Below are positions 9,094 to 17,863 of a DNA stretch of 64,000 nucleotides, piece by piece. Position numbers and translations under genes: made by a program. Source of the stretch: Demequina activiva (GTDB lineage Bacteria > Actinomycetota > Actinomycetes > Actinomycetales > Demequinaceae); assembly GCF_016862815.1 (NCBI RefSeq), contig NZ_BONR01000001.1, positions 124,001 through 188,000 of the forward strand, read 5' to 3'. The first letter of the stretch is position 1; every line of letters starts with the position of its first letter. The notes under the pieces are model-generated. The model was given only the letters and a program-made list of their open reading frames with translations, ran no database searches and had not been told where the DNA came from.

Positions 9094-10452
9094 CTACTTG
9101 GTGTCGCCGGCGGCCTGCTCGACGGCGGCGGCCACGGCCGCCTCGTCGATCTGCTCGTCGTCCTTCTTCTCGTCCTCGAGCGAGCCGATCACCTCGGACA
9201 GGTCCACGGCGTTGCCCGCGGTGTCCTTGATGGTGGCGCGGCGCAGCGCGAAGGCGGTGGCCTTGGAGCGCGCGACCTCGGCGACGATCGCGGGGATCTG
9301 GCCGCCCTGCTCGACCTGCTGGATGAAGGTGTTGGGGTCCATGTTGTACTGACGCGACGCGTTCAGCAGGTAGTCGAGGAGCTCGTTCTGCTCGACCTCG
9401 ATCTCGAGGTCGTCCGCGAGCTGGTCGAGGAGGATCTGGGCGCGCAGTGCGTTGTGCGCCTCCTCGGTGACCTCGGCGCGGTGCTCGTCGTCCTCGAGAC
9501 GGTTCTCGTTCTCGAGGTGCGAGTGGACCTCGTCCTCGATGACCTTCTTGGGCAGCTCGAAGTCGGTCGCGTCGTTCAGTGCCTCGATGAGCTTCTCGCG
9601 CGCCTGCACGGCCTGGTTGTTGGCCTTGATGCGGGCGGCCTGCGAGCGCAGGTCCTCCTTGAGCTCGTCGACCGTGTCGAACTCGCTCGCGAGCTGCGCG
9701 AAGTCGTCGTCCACCTCGGGGAGCTCGCGCTCCTTGACGGCGGTCACCTTGACGGTGATCTGGGCGTTCTTACCGGCGTGGTCGCCTGCGGCCAGCGGCG
9801 CCTCGAACGTGGTCTCCTCGTCCGCGGACAAGCCGGTCAGCGCGTCGTCCAGGCCCTCGAGCATGTTGCCCGAGCCCACCTGGTAGGACGTGCCCTGGAC
9901 GGTGTCGACGTCCGCGCCGTCGAGCTTCGCGGCCAGGTCGATCGTGACGAAGTCGCCCTCTGCTGCGGGTCGGTCCACCGACTTGAGCGAGCCGAAGCGC
10001 TCGCGCAGGTTGTCCAGGCGCTGCTCGACGTCCTCGTCGGAGACCTCGACCGGGTCCACCTCGACGGTGATGTCGGAGGCCTTGGGCAGGGTCACCTCGG
10101 GACGGATCTCCACGACGGCGGTGAACTCCAGGCCCTCGAAGCCCTCCTCGGAGCCGGGGATCTTCACGACCTCGACCTCGGGCTGGCCGAACGGACGGAT
10201 CTCCTGCTCGTCCACGGCGGCCGAGTACCAGCCGGGAAGACCGTCGTTGACGGCGTGCTCGATGACGGCGCCCTTGCCCACGCGCTGCTCGAGGATGCGG
10301 GGCGGGACCTTCCCCTTGCGGAAGCCGGGGATCTGGACCTGCTCGCCGATGTGCTGGTAGGCGTGGTCCATGGAGGGCTTGAGGTCCTCCTCGGTCAGGG
10401 TGACCGTCAGCTTGACGGTCGTGGCGTCGATCTTCTCGAGGGCGCTGGTCAC
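9094..10452 (-). CDS. tig: Trigger factor
   Basis: Ribosome-bound chaperone and peptidyl-prolyl isomerase acting on nascent chains. 452 residues: ribosome-binding domain with the GFRKGK signature (43-48), a central FKBP-type domain and a helical C-terminal domain with an acidic tail. Start is GTG 10452 with AGGAG 8 nt upstream. In many bacteria tig sits next to clpP-clpX; here about 1.4 kb with the two DUF4190 genes separates it from clpP1. Confidence 0.96.
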   Translation of the reverse strand: MTSALEKIDATTVKLTVTLTEEDLKPSMDHAYQHIGEQVQIPGFRKGKVPPRILEQRVGKGAVIEHAVNDGLPGWYSAAVDEQEIRPFGQPEVEVVKIPGSEEGFEGLEFTAVVEIRPEVTLPKASDITVEVDPVEVSDEDVEQRLDNLRERFGSLKSVDRPAAEGDFVTIDLAAKLDGADVDTVQGTSYQVGSGNMLEGLDDALTGLSADEETTFEAPLAAGDHAGKNAQITVKVTAVKERELPEVDDDFAQLASEFDTVDELKEDLRSQAARIKANNQAVQAREKLIEALNDATDFELPKKVIEDEVHSHLENENRLEDDEHRAEVTEEAHNALRAQILLDQLADDLEIEVEQNELLDYLLNASRQYNMDPNTFIQQVEQGGQIPAIVAEVARSKATAFALRRATIKDTAGNAVDLSEVIGSLEDEKKDDEQIDEAAVAAAVEQAAGDTK

Positions 10453-10584
10453 GAAGGTGCTCCTGATGAAATGGGGGTGCTGGTCCGGCCGCGTGCGGGC
10501 ATGCCGCTACACACGGCAACCCCACGAGTGTAGTCGGGTCGCGTGCCCAGGCCCAATCAGTTTCGCTGTGGGCGAGGGGATCGC

Positions 10585-11007
10585 CTAGCGAGGCGTGGCT
10601 GCACGGATGCGCTGCCAGTTGCGGCCGCCCCTGGCGAAGCTGGCCCGCACCGCGTCCGGGACGCTCGGCTCCTCGAGCGGCGAGTCCGCCCAACGGCAGG
10701 TCCGCACGTGCACGAGATCGACGGCCGCGGCATCCGGCCGGGCGTCGTAGTGCCAGGGGCCGGCGAGCTCGCCTCTCCAATACAGACCATCGACGTCGCG
10801 CGTCCACACCTCGGTGCCGTCGGGGACGGCGGCGAAGCGGCCGATGCGCTGCGCGAGCCTGTCGCCGTGCTGACGGCGGGCGAGGCTCACCGCGTCCTCG
10901 AGAGCGTCCGGCGAGCCCTCGAGCCGGCCTCCGAGCCCGCACAGCCCCAGGCTCAGGGCCCTGTCCACCGCGGGACCATCGGGAACATCGTCGTCACGGG
11001 AGCGCAT
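10585..11007 (-). CDS. Conserved hypothetical protein
   Basis: 140 residues, soluble, no membrane span. I see no named domain. The central GPWHYDARPDAAAVDLVHVR and C-terminal FARGGRNWQRI look like a conserved actinobacterial family, but I cannot assign a function. Start ATG 11007 is preceded by TACCGC at 6 nt; an upstream GTG at 11046 is possible. It stands alone between tig and an aldo/keto reductase transcribed the other way. Confidence 0.6.
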   Translation of the reverse strand: MRSRDDDVPDGPAVDRALSLGLCGLGGRLEGSPDALEDAVSLARRQHGDRLAQRIGRFAAVPDGTEVWTRDVDGLYWRGELAGPWHYDARPDAAAVDLVHVRTCRWADSPLEEPSVPDAVRASFARGGRNWQRIRAATPR

Positions 11008-11165
11008 GGGCGCGCGGTAGACGCCGGGGCTGGTGGGAGAGGTCACGAGTGGTGCAACGCTCGGCAGGGGTGGGCTGCTTCCCTGGCGACGGGCCAGCGC
11101 GTGCTGTCGCGCGCAGCGGCCTAGGCTGAGAACAGCCCCGACACCGATGTCCCGAGAGGACGGCC

Positions 11166-12098
11166 ATGAAGACCTTCACCCTGCCAGGAACCGAGATCAC
11201 CGTCCCCGCCGTGGTCCTGGGGCTCATGCGAATCCAAGACAGGAGCGACGACGAGGTGCGCACGCTCGTACGCACGGCGCTGGATGCCGGGATCGACTTC
11301 ATGGACCACGCCGATGTCTACGGCGCGGACATGCACGGCTGCGAGCGGCGCTTCGCGGAGGCGCTGCGCCTGACGCCCGGCGAGCGCGAGGCGATGACCA
11401 TCCAGACCAAGGCGGGCATCGTCCGCGAGGGTCCGTACTTCGACTTCTCGTACGAGCGCATCGTGGGCCAGGTCGAGGGCTCGCTCGAGGCGCTCGGCAC
11501 GGACTACCTGGACATCCTGCTGCTGCACCGCCCCGACGCGCTCGTGGAGCCGGACGAGGTCGCGCGCGCCTTCGACGAGCTCCACGAGAGCGGCAAGGTC
11601 CGCCACTTCGGGGTGTCGAACCACACGCCCGGCCAGATCGAGCTGCTGCGCCGCTCGGTGCGCCAGCCGCTGGTGGCCAACCAGATCCAGATGTCCGTCA
11701 CCCACGCGCCGGCGGTCGCGAGCGGCGTGGCGGCGAACATGGGCGACCTGGACCAGTCGATCGACCGGGACAACGGGATGGTGGACTACTGCCGCCTGAA
11801 CGACATCACGCTGCAGGCGTGGTCGCCGTTCCAGTCGCGCTTCTTCGACGGGCCGTTCATCGGGAACGAGCACTACGCGGAGCTCAACGCGGTCATGGAC
11901 CGCCTCGCTCAGGAGCACGAGGTGCCGGTGGAGGCGATCGCGGTCGCGTGGCTCACGCGCCACCCCGCTCAGATGCAGGTGGTGCTGGGGACCACCACTC
12001 CGGCGCGCGTCGAGGCGGCTGCGCAGGGCGCGGACGTGGTCCTCACGCGATCCGAGTGGTACGAGATGTTCCGCGCCGCCGGTCACACGGTTCCGTAG
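11166..12098 (+). CDS. Aldo/keto reductase (YdhF-like)
   Basis: NAD(P)H-dependent oxidoreductase with a TIM barrel. 310 residues carrying the family tetrad Asp47, Tyr52 (DHADVYG), Lys82 (TKAGI) and His121 (LLLHRPD). Motifs such as GVSNHTPGQIELL and QIQMSVTHAP match the YdhF branch. Substrate unknown. ATG 11166 follows GAGAGGA. Monocistronic. Confidence 0.9.
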   Translation: MKTFTLPGTEITVPAVVLGLMRIQDRSDDEVRTLVRTALDAGIDFMDHADVYGADMHGCERRFAEALRLTPGEREAMTIQTKAGIVREGPYFDFSYERIVGQVEGSLEALGTDYLDILLLHRPDALVEPDEVARAFDELHESGKVRHFGVSNHTPGQIELLRRSVRQPLVANQIQMSVTHAPAVASGVAANMGDLDQSIDRDNGMVDYCRLNDITLQAWSPFQSRFFDGPFIGNEHYAELNAVMDRLAQEHEVPVEAIAVAWLTRHPAQMQVVLGTTTPARVEAAAQGADVVLTRSEWYEMFRAAGHTVP

Positions 12099-12161
12099 CT
12101 CCAGCACCGGTCCCCGGTTGCTGCACCGTCCCGCAGCTCGCCGCCGGGCTAGCATGACCGG

Positions 12162-12389
12162 ATGGCTGCCTCCCACTCCATCACCGACGTCTCGATCGGC
12201 GACAGCGGCATTCGCCTGGGTCAGTTCCTCCAGCTCGCCGGTCTCGTCGACTCCGGCGGCGAGGCCAAGGAGGCCGTCCGCGCATCGGCCGTGCGCGTGA
12301 ACGGCGAGGTCGACGAGCGCCGGGGCCGCCAGCTCGCGATCGGCGACATCGTCGCGTTCGGCGGGCGCGAGGCTCGCGTCTGCGCGTAG
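12162..12389 (+). CDS. Small S4-domain RNA-binding protein
   Basis: 75 residues made almost entirely of one S4 domain (IRLGQFLQLAGLVDSGGEAK ... VRVNGEVDERRGRQLAIGD), similar to YbcJ-type stand-alone S4 proteins. It probably binds structured RNA, perhaps on the ribosome. TAGCAT ends 6 nt before ATG 12162, consistent with a leaderless mRNA. The genes just downstream are tRNAs. Confidence 0.85.
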   Translation: MAASHSITDVSIGDSGIRLGQFLQLAGLVDSGGEAKEAVRASAVRVNGEVDERRGRQLAIGDIVAFGGREARVCA

Positions 12390-12422
12390 CCCGTGGCGCT
12401 CGCGCCACAGGCGGCCGTCCCG

Positions 12423-12496
12423 TCGGGGTGACAGGATTTGAACCTGCGACCCTCTGCTCCCAAAGCAGATGCGCTACCAAGCTGCGCTACACCCCG
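12423..12496 (-). tRNA. tRNA-Pro (UGG anticodon)
   Basis: On the minus strand a full cloverleaf is visible: 7-bp acceptor CGGGGTG/CACCCCG, D arm GCGC/GCGC, anticodon stem TCTGC/GCAGA with loop TTTGGGA (anticodon TGG, G37 as expected for proline), T arm with TTCAAAT, discriminator A. CCA is not encoded. Confidence 0.95.
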
Positions 12497-12575
12497 TCCG
12501 CACGCGCATCGGCGCGCGCGGTTCCCGACACGTGCCGGGCTCGGCTACTCTAGTACGCGCCGCGCAAGCGGCAGT

Positions 12576-12649
12576 GCGGGTGTAGCTCAATGGTAGAGCC
12601 TCAGTCTTCCAAACTGATTACGCGGGTTCGATTCCCGTCACCCGCTCCA
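12576..12649 (+). tRNA. tRNA-Gly (UCC anticodon)
   Basis: Cloverleaf with acceptor GCGGGTG/CACCCGC, anticodon stem TCAGT/ACTGA and loop CTTCCAA (anticodon TCC), T loop TTCGATT, discriminator T. CCA is encoded at 12647-12649. The 3' half lies antisense to the end of the DUF5317 reading frame. Confidence 0.95.
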
Positions 12650-13181
12650 CCTTGTCGGAGCGCGAGCGGCCGATGCGCTGCGCACCGTTCCATGCCGCGA
12701 TCCCCACGCCCACGACGATCAGCACGTCGCCGATGCTGAACGTGTTGGCCAGCGGCAACGGCTCGGGCCACGCGAACCAGTCGCCCAGCCACGGCAGCAG
12801 CGGATCCTCGACCACCCCGGCATTGACAAACGCGTGGTCGGCGTCGATGCCTGCCGCCTCCACCGCCGCGGGGCGGGCCGGCAGCACCCCGCCATTGATC
12901 GCGATGGTGACGCCGTTGAGCAAGGCCCCGGCACCCACCACCAGCACGCCGGCGACCCTGCGGTTGAGCCACACGAACGCGATCGCCAGCACGTAGGTGC
13001 TCACATGCAGGACGGGGGCCCACCCGGACGGGGCGCCGAACTCGATGATGATGATCTGGATGCCCAGCGCCGCCCAGACCAGCACGGGCCAGCGCCACCG
13101 CCGCAGCAGCAGCCCCGCAGGCCAGCGGCCCGCCACGAGCGGAGACAGCACGGCGATCAGGCAGAACGCGAGCACCAGCAT
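12618..13181 (-). CDS. DUF5317 membrane protein
   Basis: 187 residues with several hydrophobic helices (AFCLIAVLSPLVAG; WAALGIQIIII; LAIAFVWL; VLVVGAGALLNGVTIAINGG; GDVLIVVGVGIAAW), matching the DUF5317 family. Function unknown. ATG 13181 starts 3 bases after the GGDEF-EAL stop, so the two are coupled. The last codons run antisense through the 3' half of tRNA-Gly, and the stop codon lies inside it; the frame may once have ended elsewhere. Confidence 0.8.
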   Translation of the reverse strand: MLVLAFCLIAVLSPLVAGRWPAGLLLRRWRWPVLVWAALGIQIIIIEFGAPSGWAPVLHVSTYVLAIAFVWLNRRVAGVLVVGAGALLNGVTIAINGGVLPARPAAVEAAGIDADHAFVNAGVVEDPLLPWLGDWFAWPEPLPLANTFSIGDVLIVVGVGIAAWNGAQRIGRSRSDKVERVTGIEPA

Positions 13182-13184
13182 GGC

Positions 13185-15251
13185 TCAGCGCTCCGTCGGA
13201 AGACGCGCTGGGGCTCGCTCGGACGCGAGCAGCGCGTCGATCTCCTGGGCCTCGACCGGATGGCCCAGGTGGTGGCCCTGGCCGATCACGCGGCCCAGCG
13301 CTCGGAGCGCCTCCTCGGTCTCCGCGTCCTCGATGCCCTCGGCGACCACGCGCAGCCCGAGCGCGAGGGCCAGGTCGATGGTGGAGCGCACGATGATGAG
13401 GTCGTGGTCGTCGCTGCTGATGTTGCTCACGAAGGACCGGTCCACCTTGAGCTCGTCGATCTCGAGACGCTTGAGGTAGCTCAGCGACGCGTTGCCGGTG
13501 CCGTAGTCGTCGATCGCGATCGCGACCCCGAGGGCGCGAACGGCCTTGATCACCACGTCCGCGCGGGCGGGGTCGGACAGGATCCCCGTCTCCGTGACCT
13601 CGAGGACCAGCGACGACGCGGGGACCGCATGGCGATCGAGAGCGGCGGAGACCTGCCCCGAGAGCGCGAGATCGGACAGGTGCCGCGCGGAGAGGTTCAC
13701 CGCGATGCGCACGTCGTGGCCTGCCTGGCGCCACCGCGCCTCCTGCGCGAGCGCGGCGTCGAGCACGTACGCGGTCAAGGGGAAGATCAGCCCGGAGTTC
13801 TCCGCGAGCGGCACGAAGTCGTCGGGCGCCACCGCTCCGCGGTCCGGGTGGTCCCACCGCAGCAGCGCCTCCACCGCCACGACGCTGCGGTCCGCCAGGT
13901 CGAACTGCGGCTGGTACACCACACGCAGCTGACCGGCGTCGAGCGCCGCGTGCAGATCCGCGAGCAGCTGCAGCCGCTCGACCGTGTTGATGTCGTACTC
14001 GGTCGCATAGGTGCTGATCCGGTCGCGCTCCAGCTTCGCGTGGTAGAGCGCGATGTCCGCATTCTTCATCAGCGTCTCGACATCGTCGCCATGCTCAGGC
14101 GCGACGGCAAGCCCGGCACTCGCGCGCACCAGCAGCTCGAGGCTCTCGACGTGCAGCGGCTCCTCCAGGGAATGCAGGAGCTCACGCGCCACGCCACCCG
14201 CGGCATCGATGTCCGCACACACCACCACGGCGAACTCGTCCCCGCCCAGCCGATGCACGGTGGCGCCGAGCGGAGCGGCTCCCACCAGGCGGTCCGCGAC
14301 GGTGCGCAGGATCGTGTCGCCCACGGGGTGTCCCAGCGTGTCGTTGAAGTCCTTGAAGTGATCGAGGTCGATCAGCACCAGCGCCGGGCCACAGGCGCGG
14401 GTCGACGGCGCGCTGAGCGTGCGCTCGAGGTCCCGGTACAGCTGGCCGCGATTGGCCAGGCCCGTGAGCGAGTCATGGGTCGCGTCGTGCGCGTGTCGCG
14501 CCGCCGTGGCGGCGAAGATGTGGGCCGCCACCACGGGCGCGGCGAGCAGCGTCAGCGCCCACACGCCGTCGGCGGCCACGTCCGCGGCGATGCCGCCCAC
14601 GCTGAGCAGCACGAGGTTGGTGACGATGAAGACCCGGGTGTCGCCGCCCAGGATGCTGCGCAGCGGCACGCCGCTGGACAGCGACACGATGATCGCGACC
14701 AGGATCCAGTTGAGGGCGATCATCACGAGGCCGCCCAGCAGCAGCGCGCCCACGTCGCCAGGCGACAGGGGTGTCGCGATGCCGAGCGGCGCGGTGCTGG
14801 ACAGCTGCGAGAACACGATCGCGGCGCTCGAGATGCTGATCCCGTACTGCGCGGCGTTGAAGAGCGACTTGGGAAGCGGCCGGCGAGCGCGGATGTCATC
14901 GACCGCGCTCGCCACCAGCTGCGCGATCAGCGCGACTCCCACGCCCGCGACGGGGATCAGCGCCAGGACGAACGGCGCGGAGGTGGTGAGCGTGCGCGCC
15001 TCCGAGTGGGCGGACACGAACCGCACCGGGCGCAGCTCGCCCACCACGGCGGCGACCACGAGGAACAGTGCCGGCCCCACGGACACGGCGGAGGAGAGCT
15101 CGGCCCAGGGGGTGAGCACGAGCACCACGGCGACCGCCGCGAAGCCCGTCGCGATGACGGCGGTCAAGTAGAGGGGGATCCGCAGGGACGGTCCGCCGGC
15201 CGAAGCCCGCAGACCGCCCCTGCGAGAGCGTGGGGTCAAGCCCACTTCCAC
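13185..15251 (-). CDS. GGDEF-EAL cyclic-di-GMP turnover protein, membrane-bound
   Basis: 688 residues. About 200 N-terminal residues form membrane spans, followed by a GGDEF domain with an intact motif (336-340) and an EAL domain with EAL at 461-463. EVTETG, DDYGTG, KVDRSF and AEGIED are all kept, so both synthase and phosphodiesterase activity are possible. No RxxD inhibitory site is seen five residues before GGDEF. Start is uncertain: GTG 15251 overlaps the end of the upstream 36-residue ORF and has no clear ribosome site, implying coupling to it. The downstream DUF5317 gene follows by 3 nt. Confidence 0.9.
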   Translation of the reverse strand: MEVGLTPRSRRGGLRASAGGPSLRIPLYLTAVIATGFAAVAVVLVLTPWAELSSAVSVGPALFLVVAAVVGELRPVRFVSAHSEARTLTTSAPFVLALIPVAGVGVALIAQLVASAVDDIRARRPLPKSLFNAAQYGISISSAAIVFSQLSSTAPLGIATPLSPGDVGALLLGGLVMIALNWILVAIIVSLSSGVPLRSILGGDTRVFIVTNLVLLSVGGIAADVAADGVWALTLLAAPVVAAHIFAATAARHAHDATHDSLTGLANRGQLYRDLERTLSAPSTRACGPALVLIDLDHFKDFNDTLGHPVGDTILRTVADRLVGAAPLGATVHRLGGDEFAVVVCADIDAAGGVARELLHSLEEPLHVESLELLVRASAGLAVAPEHGDDVETLMKNADIALYHAKLERDRISTYATEYDINTVERLQLLADLHAALDAGQLRVVYQPQFDLADRSVVAVEALLRWDHPDRGAVAPDDFVPLAENSGLIFPLTAYVLDAALAQEARWRQAGHDVRIAVNLSARHLSDLALSGQVSAALDRHAVPASSLVLEVTETGILSDPARADVVIKAVRALGVAIAIDDYGTGNASLSYLKRLEIDELKVDRSFVSNISSDDHDLIIVRSTIDLALALGLRVVAEGIEDAETEEALRALGRVIGQGHHLGHPVEAQEIDALLASERAPARLPTER

Positions 15252-15346
15252 CCAGCGCCCACCACGACCGCAGCCGCGACGAGGGTGCTAGCACCGGCCG
15301 TCGCACGGACGACTCGGCTGTTGCTCATGATCTTCCACTTGTCCAT
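15236..15346 (-). CDS. 36-residue small protein upstream of GGDEF-EAL gene
   Basis: A short ORF starting at ATG 15346 with a strong ribosome site (AAGGGAG, 6 nt spacing). The peptide has a basic N-terminus (MDKWKIMSNSRVVR) and a hydrophobic C-terminal half (TLVAAAVVVGAGWKWA) that could insert in the membrane. Its stop lies inside the start region of the GGDEF-EAL gene (16-nt overlap), so it is a coupling leader or a small regulatory membrane peptide. No homolog recognised. Confidence 0.6.
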   Translation of the reverse strand: MDKWKIMSNSRVVRATAGASTLVAAAVVVGAGWKWA

Positions 15347-15553
15347 CGTGTGCTCCCTTGGTGCAGGGACGATGCCCGGGCGGACGGCGTTGCCGCCGCT
15401 CCCGAGATACCCCGGTGCGCTGAGAGGAAGCACCGGCGCCATCGTCCTCGGTGGCGTGACCGTCGGGTGACGACCACCCTCCTCATCCTGTCTCACGTCG
15501 GGCCGCAATACCAGCACTTTCCGTGTCGGACGGGCCACACGGCGCGCGGGACG

Positions 15554-15973
15554 CTACAGGAACAGACCGATCAGCAGACCCGAGACGGCGAGCGCGAGGG
15601 TGTCGTGCGCGACGTCGATCCACGTCGCGACGAGACCGCGCAGCGCGAAGCCGTCATGGAGGAGATGCGCACCGCCACGCAGCGCCAGGCCCAGCACCGC
15701 GCCCGTGCCGGCGGCGGCCCACCAGGAGTCGATCCCCAGCGCCAGAAGCAGCGCCACGAGCACCAGCAGGCCCAGGAGGTTGCCCACGACCATCTGGCCG
15801 AAGGCGAGGCCCATGTTGGCCTGCTTCATGTCCTCGTCCGTGAAGCCCACGGCCTTCTGCCACGGCTTGAAGAAGCCCTGCGGGGAGTACCAGAACCAGC
15901 CCAGGACGAACGTGGCGACGAAGGCGAGACCGAATCCCAGCCACGGGACGCCGTCGAACGACAGCCACTCCAC
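15554..15973 (-). CDS. DUF1761 membrane protein
   Basis: 139 residues with four predicted spans (LGFGLAFVATFVLGWFWY; MVVGNLLGLLVLVALLLAL; WAAAGTGAVLGLAL; TLALAVSGLLIGLFL) and the family's WYSP and GF motifs. GTG 15973 is chosen because GAGGAGG lies just upstream, and it begins 2 nt after the SRPBCC stop. Function unknown; the pairing with an SRPBCC protein suggests a shared role. Confidence 0.85.
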   Translation of the reverse strand: MEWLSFDGVPWLGFGLAFVATFVLGWFWYSPQGFFKPWQKAVGFTDEDMKQANMGLAFGQMVVGNLLGLLVLVALLLALGIDSWWAAAGTGAVLGLALRGGAHLLHDGFALRGLVATWIDVAHDTLALAVSGLLIGLFL

Positions 15974-15975
15974 GC

Positions 15976-16446
15976 CTACCTCCTCCTCATGGCCTCGGCG
16001 GCCTTGGCGATGTCCTCGAGGTCCTGCTTGAGCACCTTCTCCGTGGCCTTCATGCCAGCCTTGCCGAACACCGCCATGGCCAGGCGCTGACCCATGCCTG
16101 CATCGGCTGTCTGTGCGGAGAAGTCGATGTGCAGCGTGGTCCCGAGCGAGCTGGGCTCGCAGCGGAACACCGTCGAGTAGCTGGTGCCGCGGGACTCGGC
16201 CGCGATCGTCGTCGTGCGGGGAGCGACGGCCTCGGTCACCCACATGTCCTCGGACTCCTCCTTGCCGAACATCCGACGCGTCTCCCGCCACCGGACGCCC
16301 ACGTCGTAGCCCTCGCCCTCGAGGCGCTCGACCTTCACGATGTTCGTGAGCACCTTGGGCGCGTGGTCGAGGTCGGTGATCACTCGCCACACCGCCTCCG
16401 GCTCGGCCATGATCTCTCTCTTCACATGCACTGCTGCAGGCGCCAT
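15976..16446 (-). CDS. SRPBCC family protein (polyketide cyclase/START-like)
   Basis: 156 residues of the helix-grip (Bet v 1/START-like) fold that binds small hydrophobic ligands: VHVKREIMAEPEAVWRVITD at the N-terminus and a long C-terminal helix. ATG 16446 has AAGGAGG 6-7 nt upstream. First gene of a two-gene operon with the DUF1761 membrane protein. Ligand unknown. Confidence 0.85.
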   Translation of the reverse strand: MAPAAVHVKREIMAEPEAVWRVITDLDHAPKVLTNIVKVERLEGEGYDVGVRWRETRRMFGKEESEDMWVTEAVAPRTTTIAAESRGTSYSTVFRCEPSSLGTTLHIDFSAQTADAGMGQRLAMAVFGKAGMKATEKVLKQDLEDIAKAAEAMRRR

Positions 16447-16671
16447 CACACCCCTCCTTCGACATCGATGTCGTGGGGCTCAGGGTAGTCCTCTCCACGG
16501 CTGCGCGTGCGGGAATCGGCTCCCTCCGGCCGAGGCGCGACCGGGTTCGTCCGCGTTCGTCACCTTTCGTGCCCCGGCACCCGGGGCCGGGAGCGACCGC
16601 CGTCGCCGAATCTTGCCCCTGCCCGCGCATCGGCGCTACGCTGGCCGAGTCCGCACGGAAAGGTCAGCGAG

Positions 16672-16764
16672 ATGAGCATCGAGAGCCGCGCACGCGCGCC
16701 GTTCTCCCCTGCCCCGCTGATGTGCGAGACCTCCTGCATGTGCATCAGCTGCTGCTGTCTGTAG
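16672..16764 (+). CDS. Polycysteine leader peptide of the cysK-cysE operon
   Basis: 30-residue ORF with GGAAAGG upstream. Its end, MCETSCMCISCCCL, contains six cysteines including three in a row immediately before the stop. Ribosome stalling at these codons when Cys-tRNA is scarce would alter folding of the hairpins that follow. Polycysteine leaders acting as cysteine-responsive attenuators are established in mycobacteria. Position (135 bp before cysK), composition and downstream stems all fit. Confidence 0.85.
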   Translation: MSIESRARAPFSPAPLMCETSCMCISCCCL

Positions 16765-16834
16765 AGCGCTGACGCGCCCCCGGCCGCACGGCCGGCAGCC
16801 CGCCAGCGCTCGCCCCGGTATCGAAACCCGATAC
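16765..16834 (+). promoter_or_regulatory. Attenuator hairpins after the polycysteine leader
   Basis: Starting at the leader stop, AGCGCTG (16765-16771) can pair with CAGCGCT (16804-16810), enclosing CCGGCCG/CGGCCGG (16780-16795). A separate stem GTATCG/CGATAC (16818-16834) follows. A stalled ribosome would cover the first arm and change which stem forms, coupling cysteine supply to cysK-cysE expression. Confidence 0.65.
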
Positions 16835-16899
16835 ACCCGTGTTGTTCACCCGGACACGCTCCCGTGCGGGAGCCCCCACCCAGCGAAGGAAAAGGATCC

Positions 16900-17835
16900 A
16901 TGGCAAAGATCTACGAGGACGCCACCGCCCTCATCGGCAACACCCCCCTGGTCAAGATCAACGCCCTCACCGAGGGCATCGACGCCACGGTGCTCGGCAA
17001 GCTCGAGTTCTACAACCCCGCCAACTCGGTCAAGGACCGCCTGGGCGTCGCGATCGTCGATGCTGCAGAGAAGGACGGCTCGCTGAAGCCCGGCGGCACC
17101 ATCGTCGAGGCCACCTCCGGCAACACCGGCATCGCGCTCGCGATGGTGGGTGCGGCTCGCGGCTACAAGGTGGTGCTCGCGATGCCGGAGACCATGTCCA
17201 AGGAGCGTCGCGCACTGCTGCGCGCGTTCGGCGCCGAGCTCATCCTCACCCCCGGTCCCGCCGGCATGAAGGGCGCCGTCGAGGCCGCCAACGCGATCGC
17301 TGAGGAGCGGCCCGGATCGATCCTGGCCCGCCAGTTCGCCAACGAGGCCAACCCGGAGATCCACCGCCGCACCACCGCCGAGGAGATCTGGAACGACACC
17401 GACGGCGAGGTCGACATCGTCGTGGCCGGCATCGGAACGGGCGGCACCATCACCGGCGTGGGCGAGGTCCTCAAGGCCCGCAAGCCCTCGATCCAGATCA
17501 TCGCCGTCGAGCCAGCGGAGTCGCCCATCCTCAACGGCGGCGAGCCCGGCCCGCACAAGATCCAGGGCATCGGTGCGAACTTCGTCCCCGAGGTGCTCAA
17601 CACCGAGATCTACGACGAGGTCATCGACGTGGACTCCGAGACGTCGGTCGCCACCGCTCGCGCAGCGGCCCGCAAGGAGGGCCTGCTGGTCGGCATCTCC
17701 TCCGGCGCGGCGATCCACGCGGCGATCCAGGTGGCCAAGCGCCCCGAGAACGCCGGCAAGACCATCGTCACGATCATCCCGTCCTTCGGCGAGCGCTACC
17801 TGTCGTCGGTGCTCTACGCCGACCTGATGGACTGA
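16900..17835 (+). CDS. cysK: Cysteine synthase (O-acetylserine sulfhydrylase)
   Basis: PLP enzyme that makes L-cysteine from O-acetylserine and sulfide. 311 residues with the PLP-lysine motif NSVKDR, the substrate loop TSGNTG, the phosphate-binding GTGGTITG and the C-terminal SSGAAIHAA. Start ATG 16900 behind GAAGGAAAAGG. It forms an operon with cysE 28 bp downstream and sits behind the polycysteine leader. Confidence 0.97.
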   Translation: MAKIYEDATALIGNTPLVKINALTEGIDATVLGKLEFYNPANSVKDRLGVAIVDAAEKDGSLKPGGTIVEATSGNTGIALAMVGAARGYKVVLAMPETMSKERRALLRAFGAELILTPGPAGMKGAVEAANAIAEERPGSILARQFANEANPEIHRRTTAEEIWNDTDGEVDIVVAGIGTGGTITGVGEVLKARKPSIQIIAVEPAESPILNGGEPGPHKIQGIGANFVPEVLNTEIYDEVIDVDSETSVATARAAARKEGLLVGISSGAAIHAAIQVAKRPENAGKTIVTIIPSFGERYLSSVLYADLMD

Positions 17836-17863
17836 TCCGCCCACCACGAGAGGCCGTCCCCGC

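Noticed and set aside
12423..12649. tRNA pair as an integration site of a mobile island
   Set aside because: No integrase, direct repeat of the tRNA 3' end or atypical gene content is seen nearby.
12834..15470. An 878-codon plus-strand frame opposite the GGDEF-EAL gene
   Set aside because: Composition (long runs of Arg/Gly/His/Gln) is that of an antisense shadow; the GGDEF and EAL motifs prove the minus strand.
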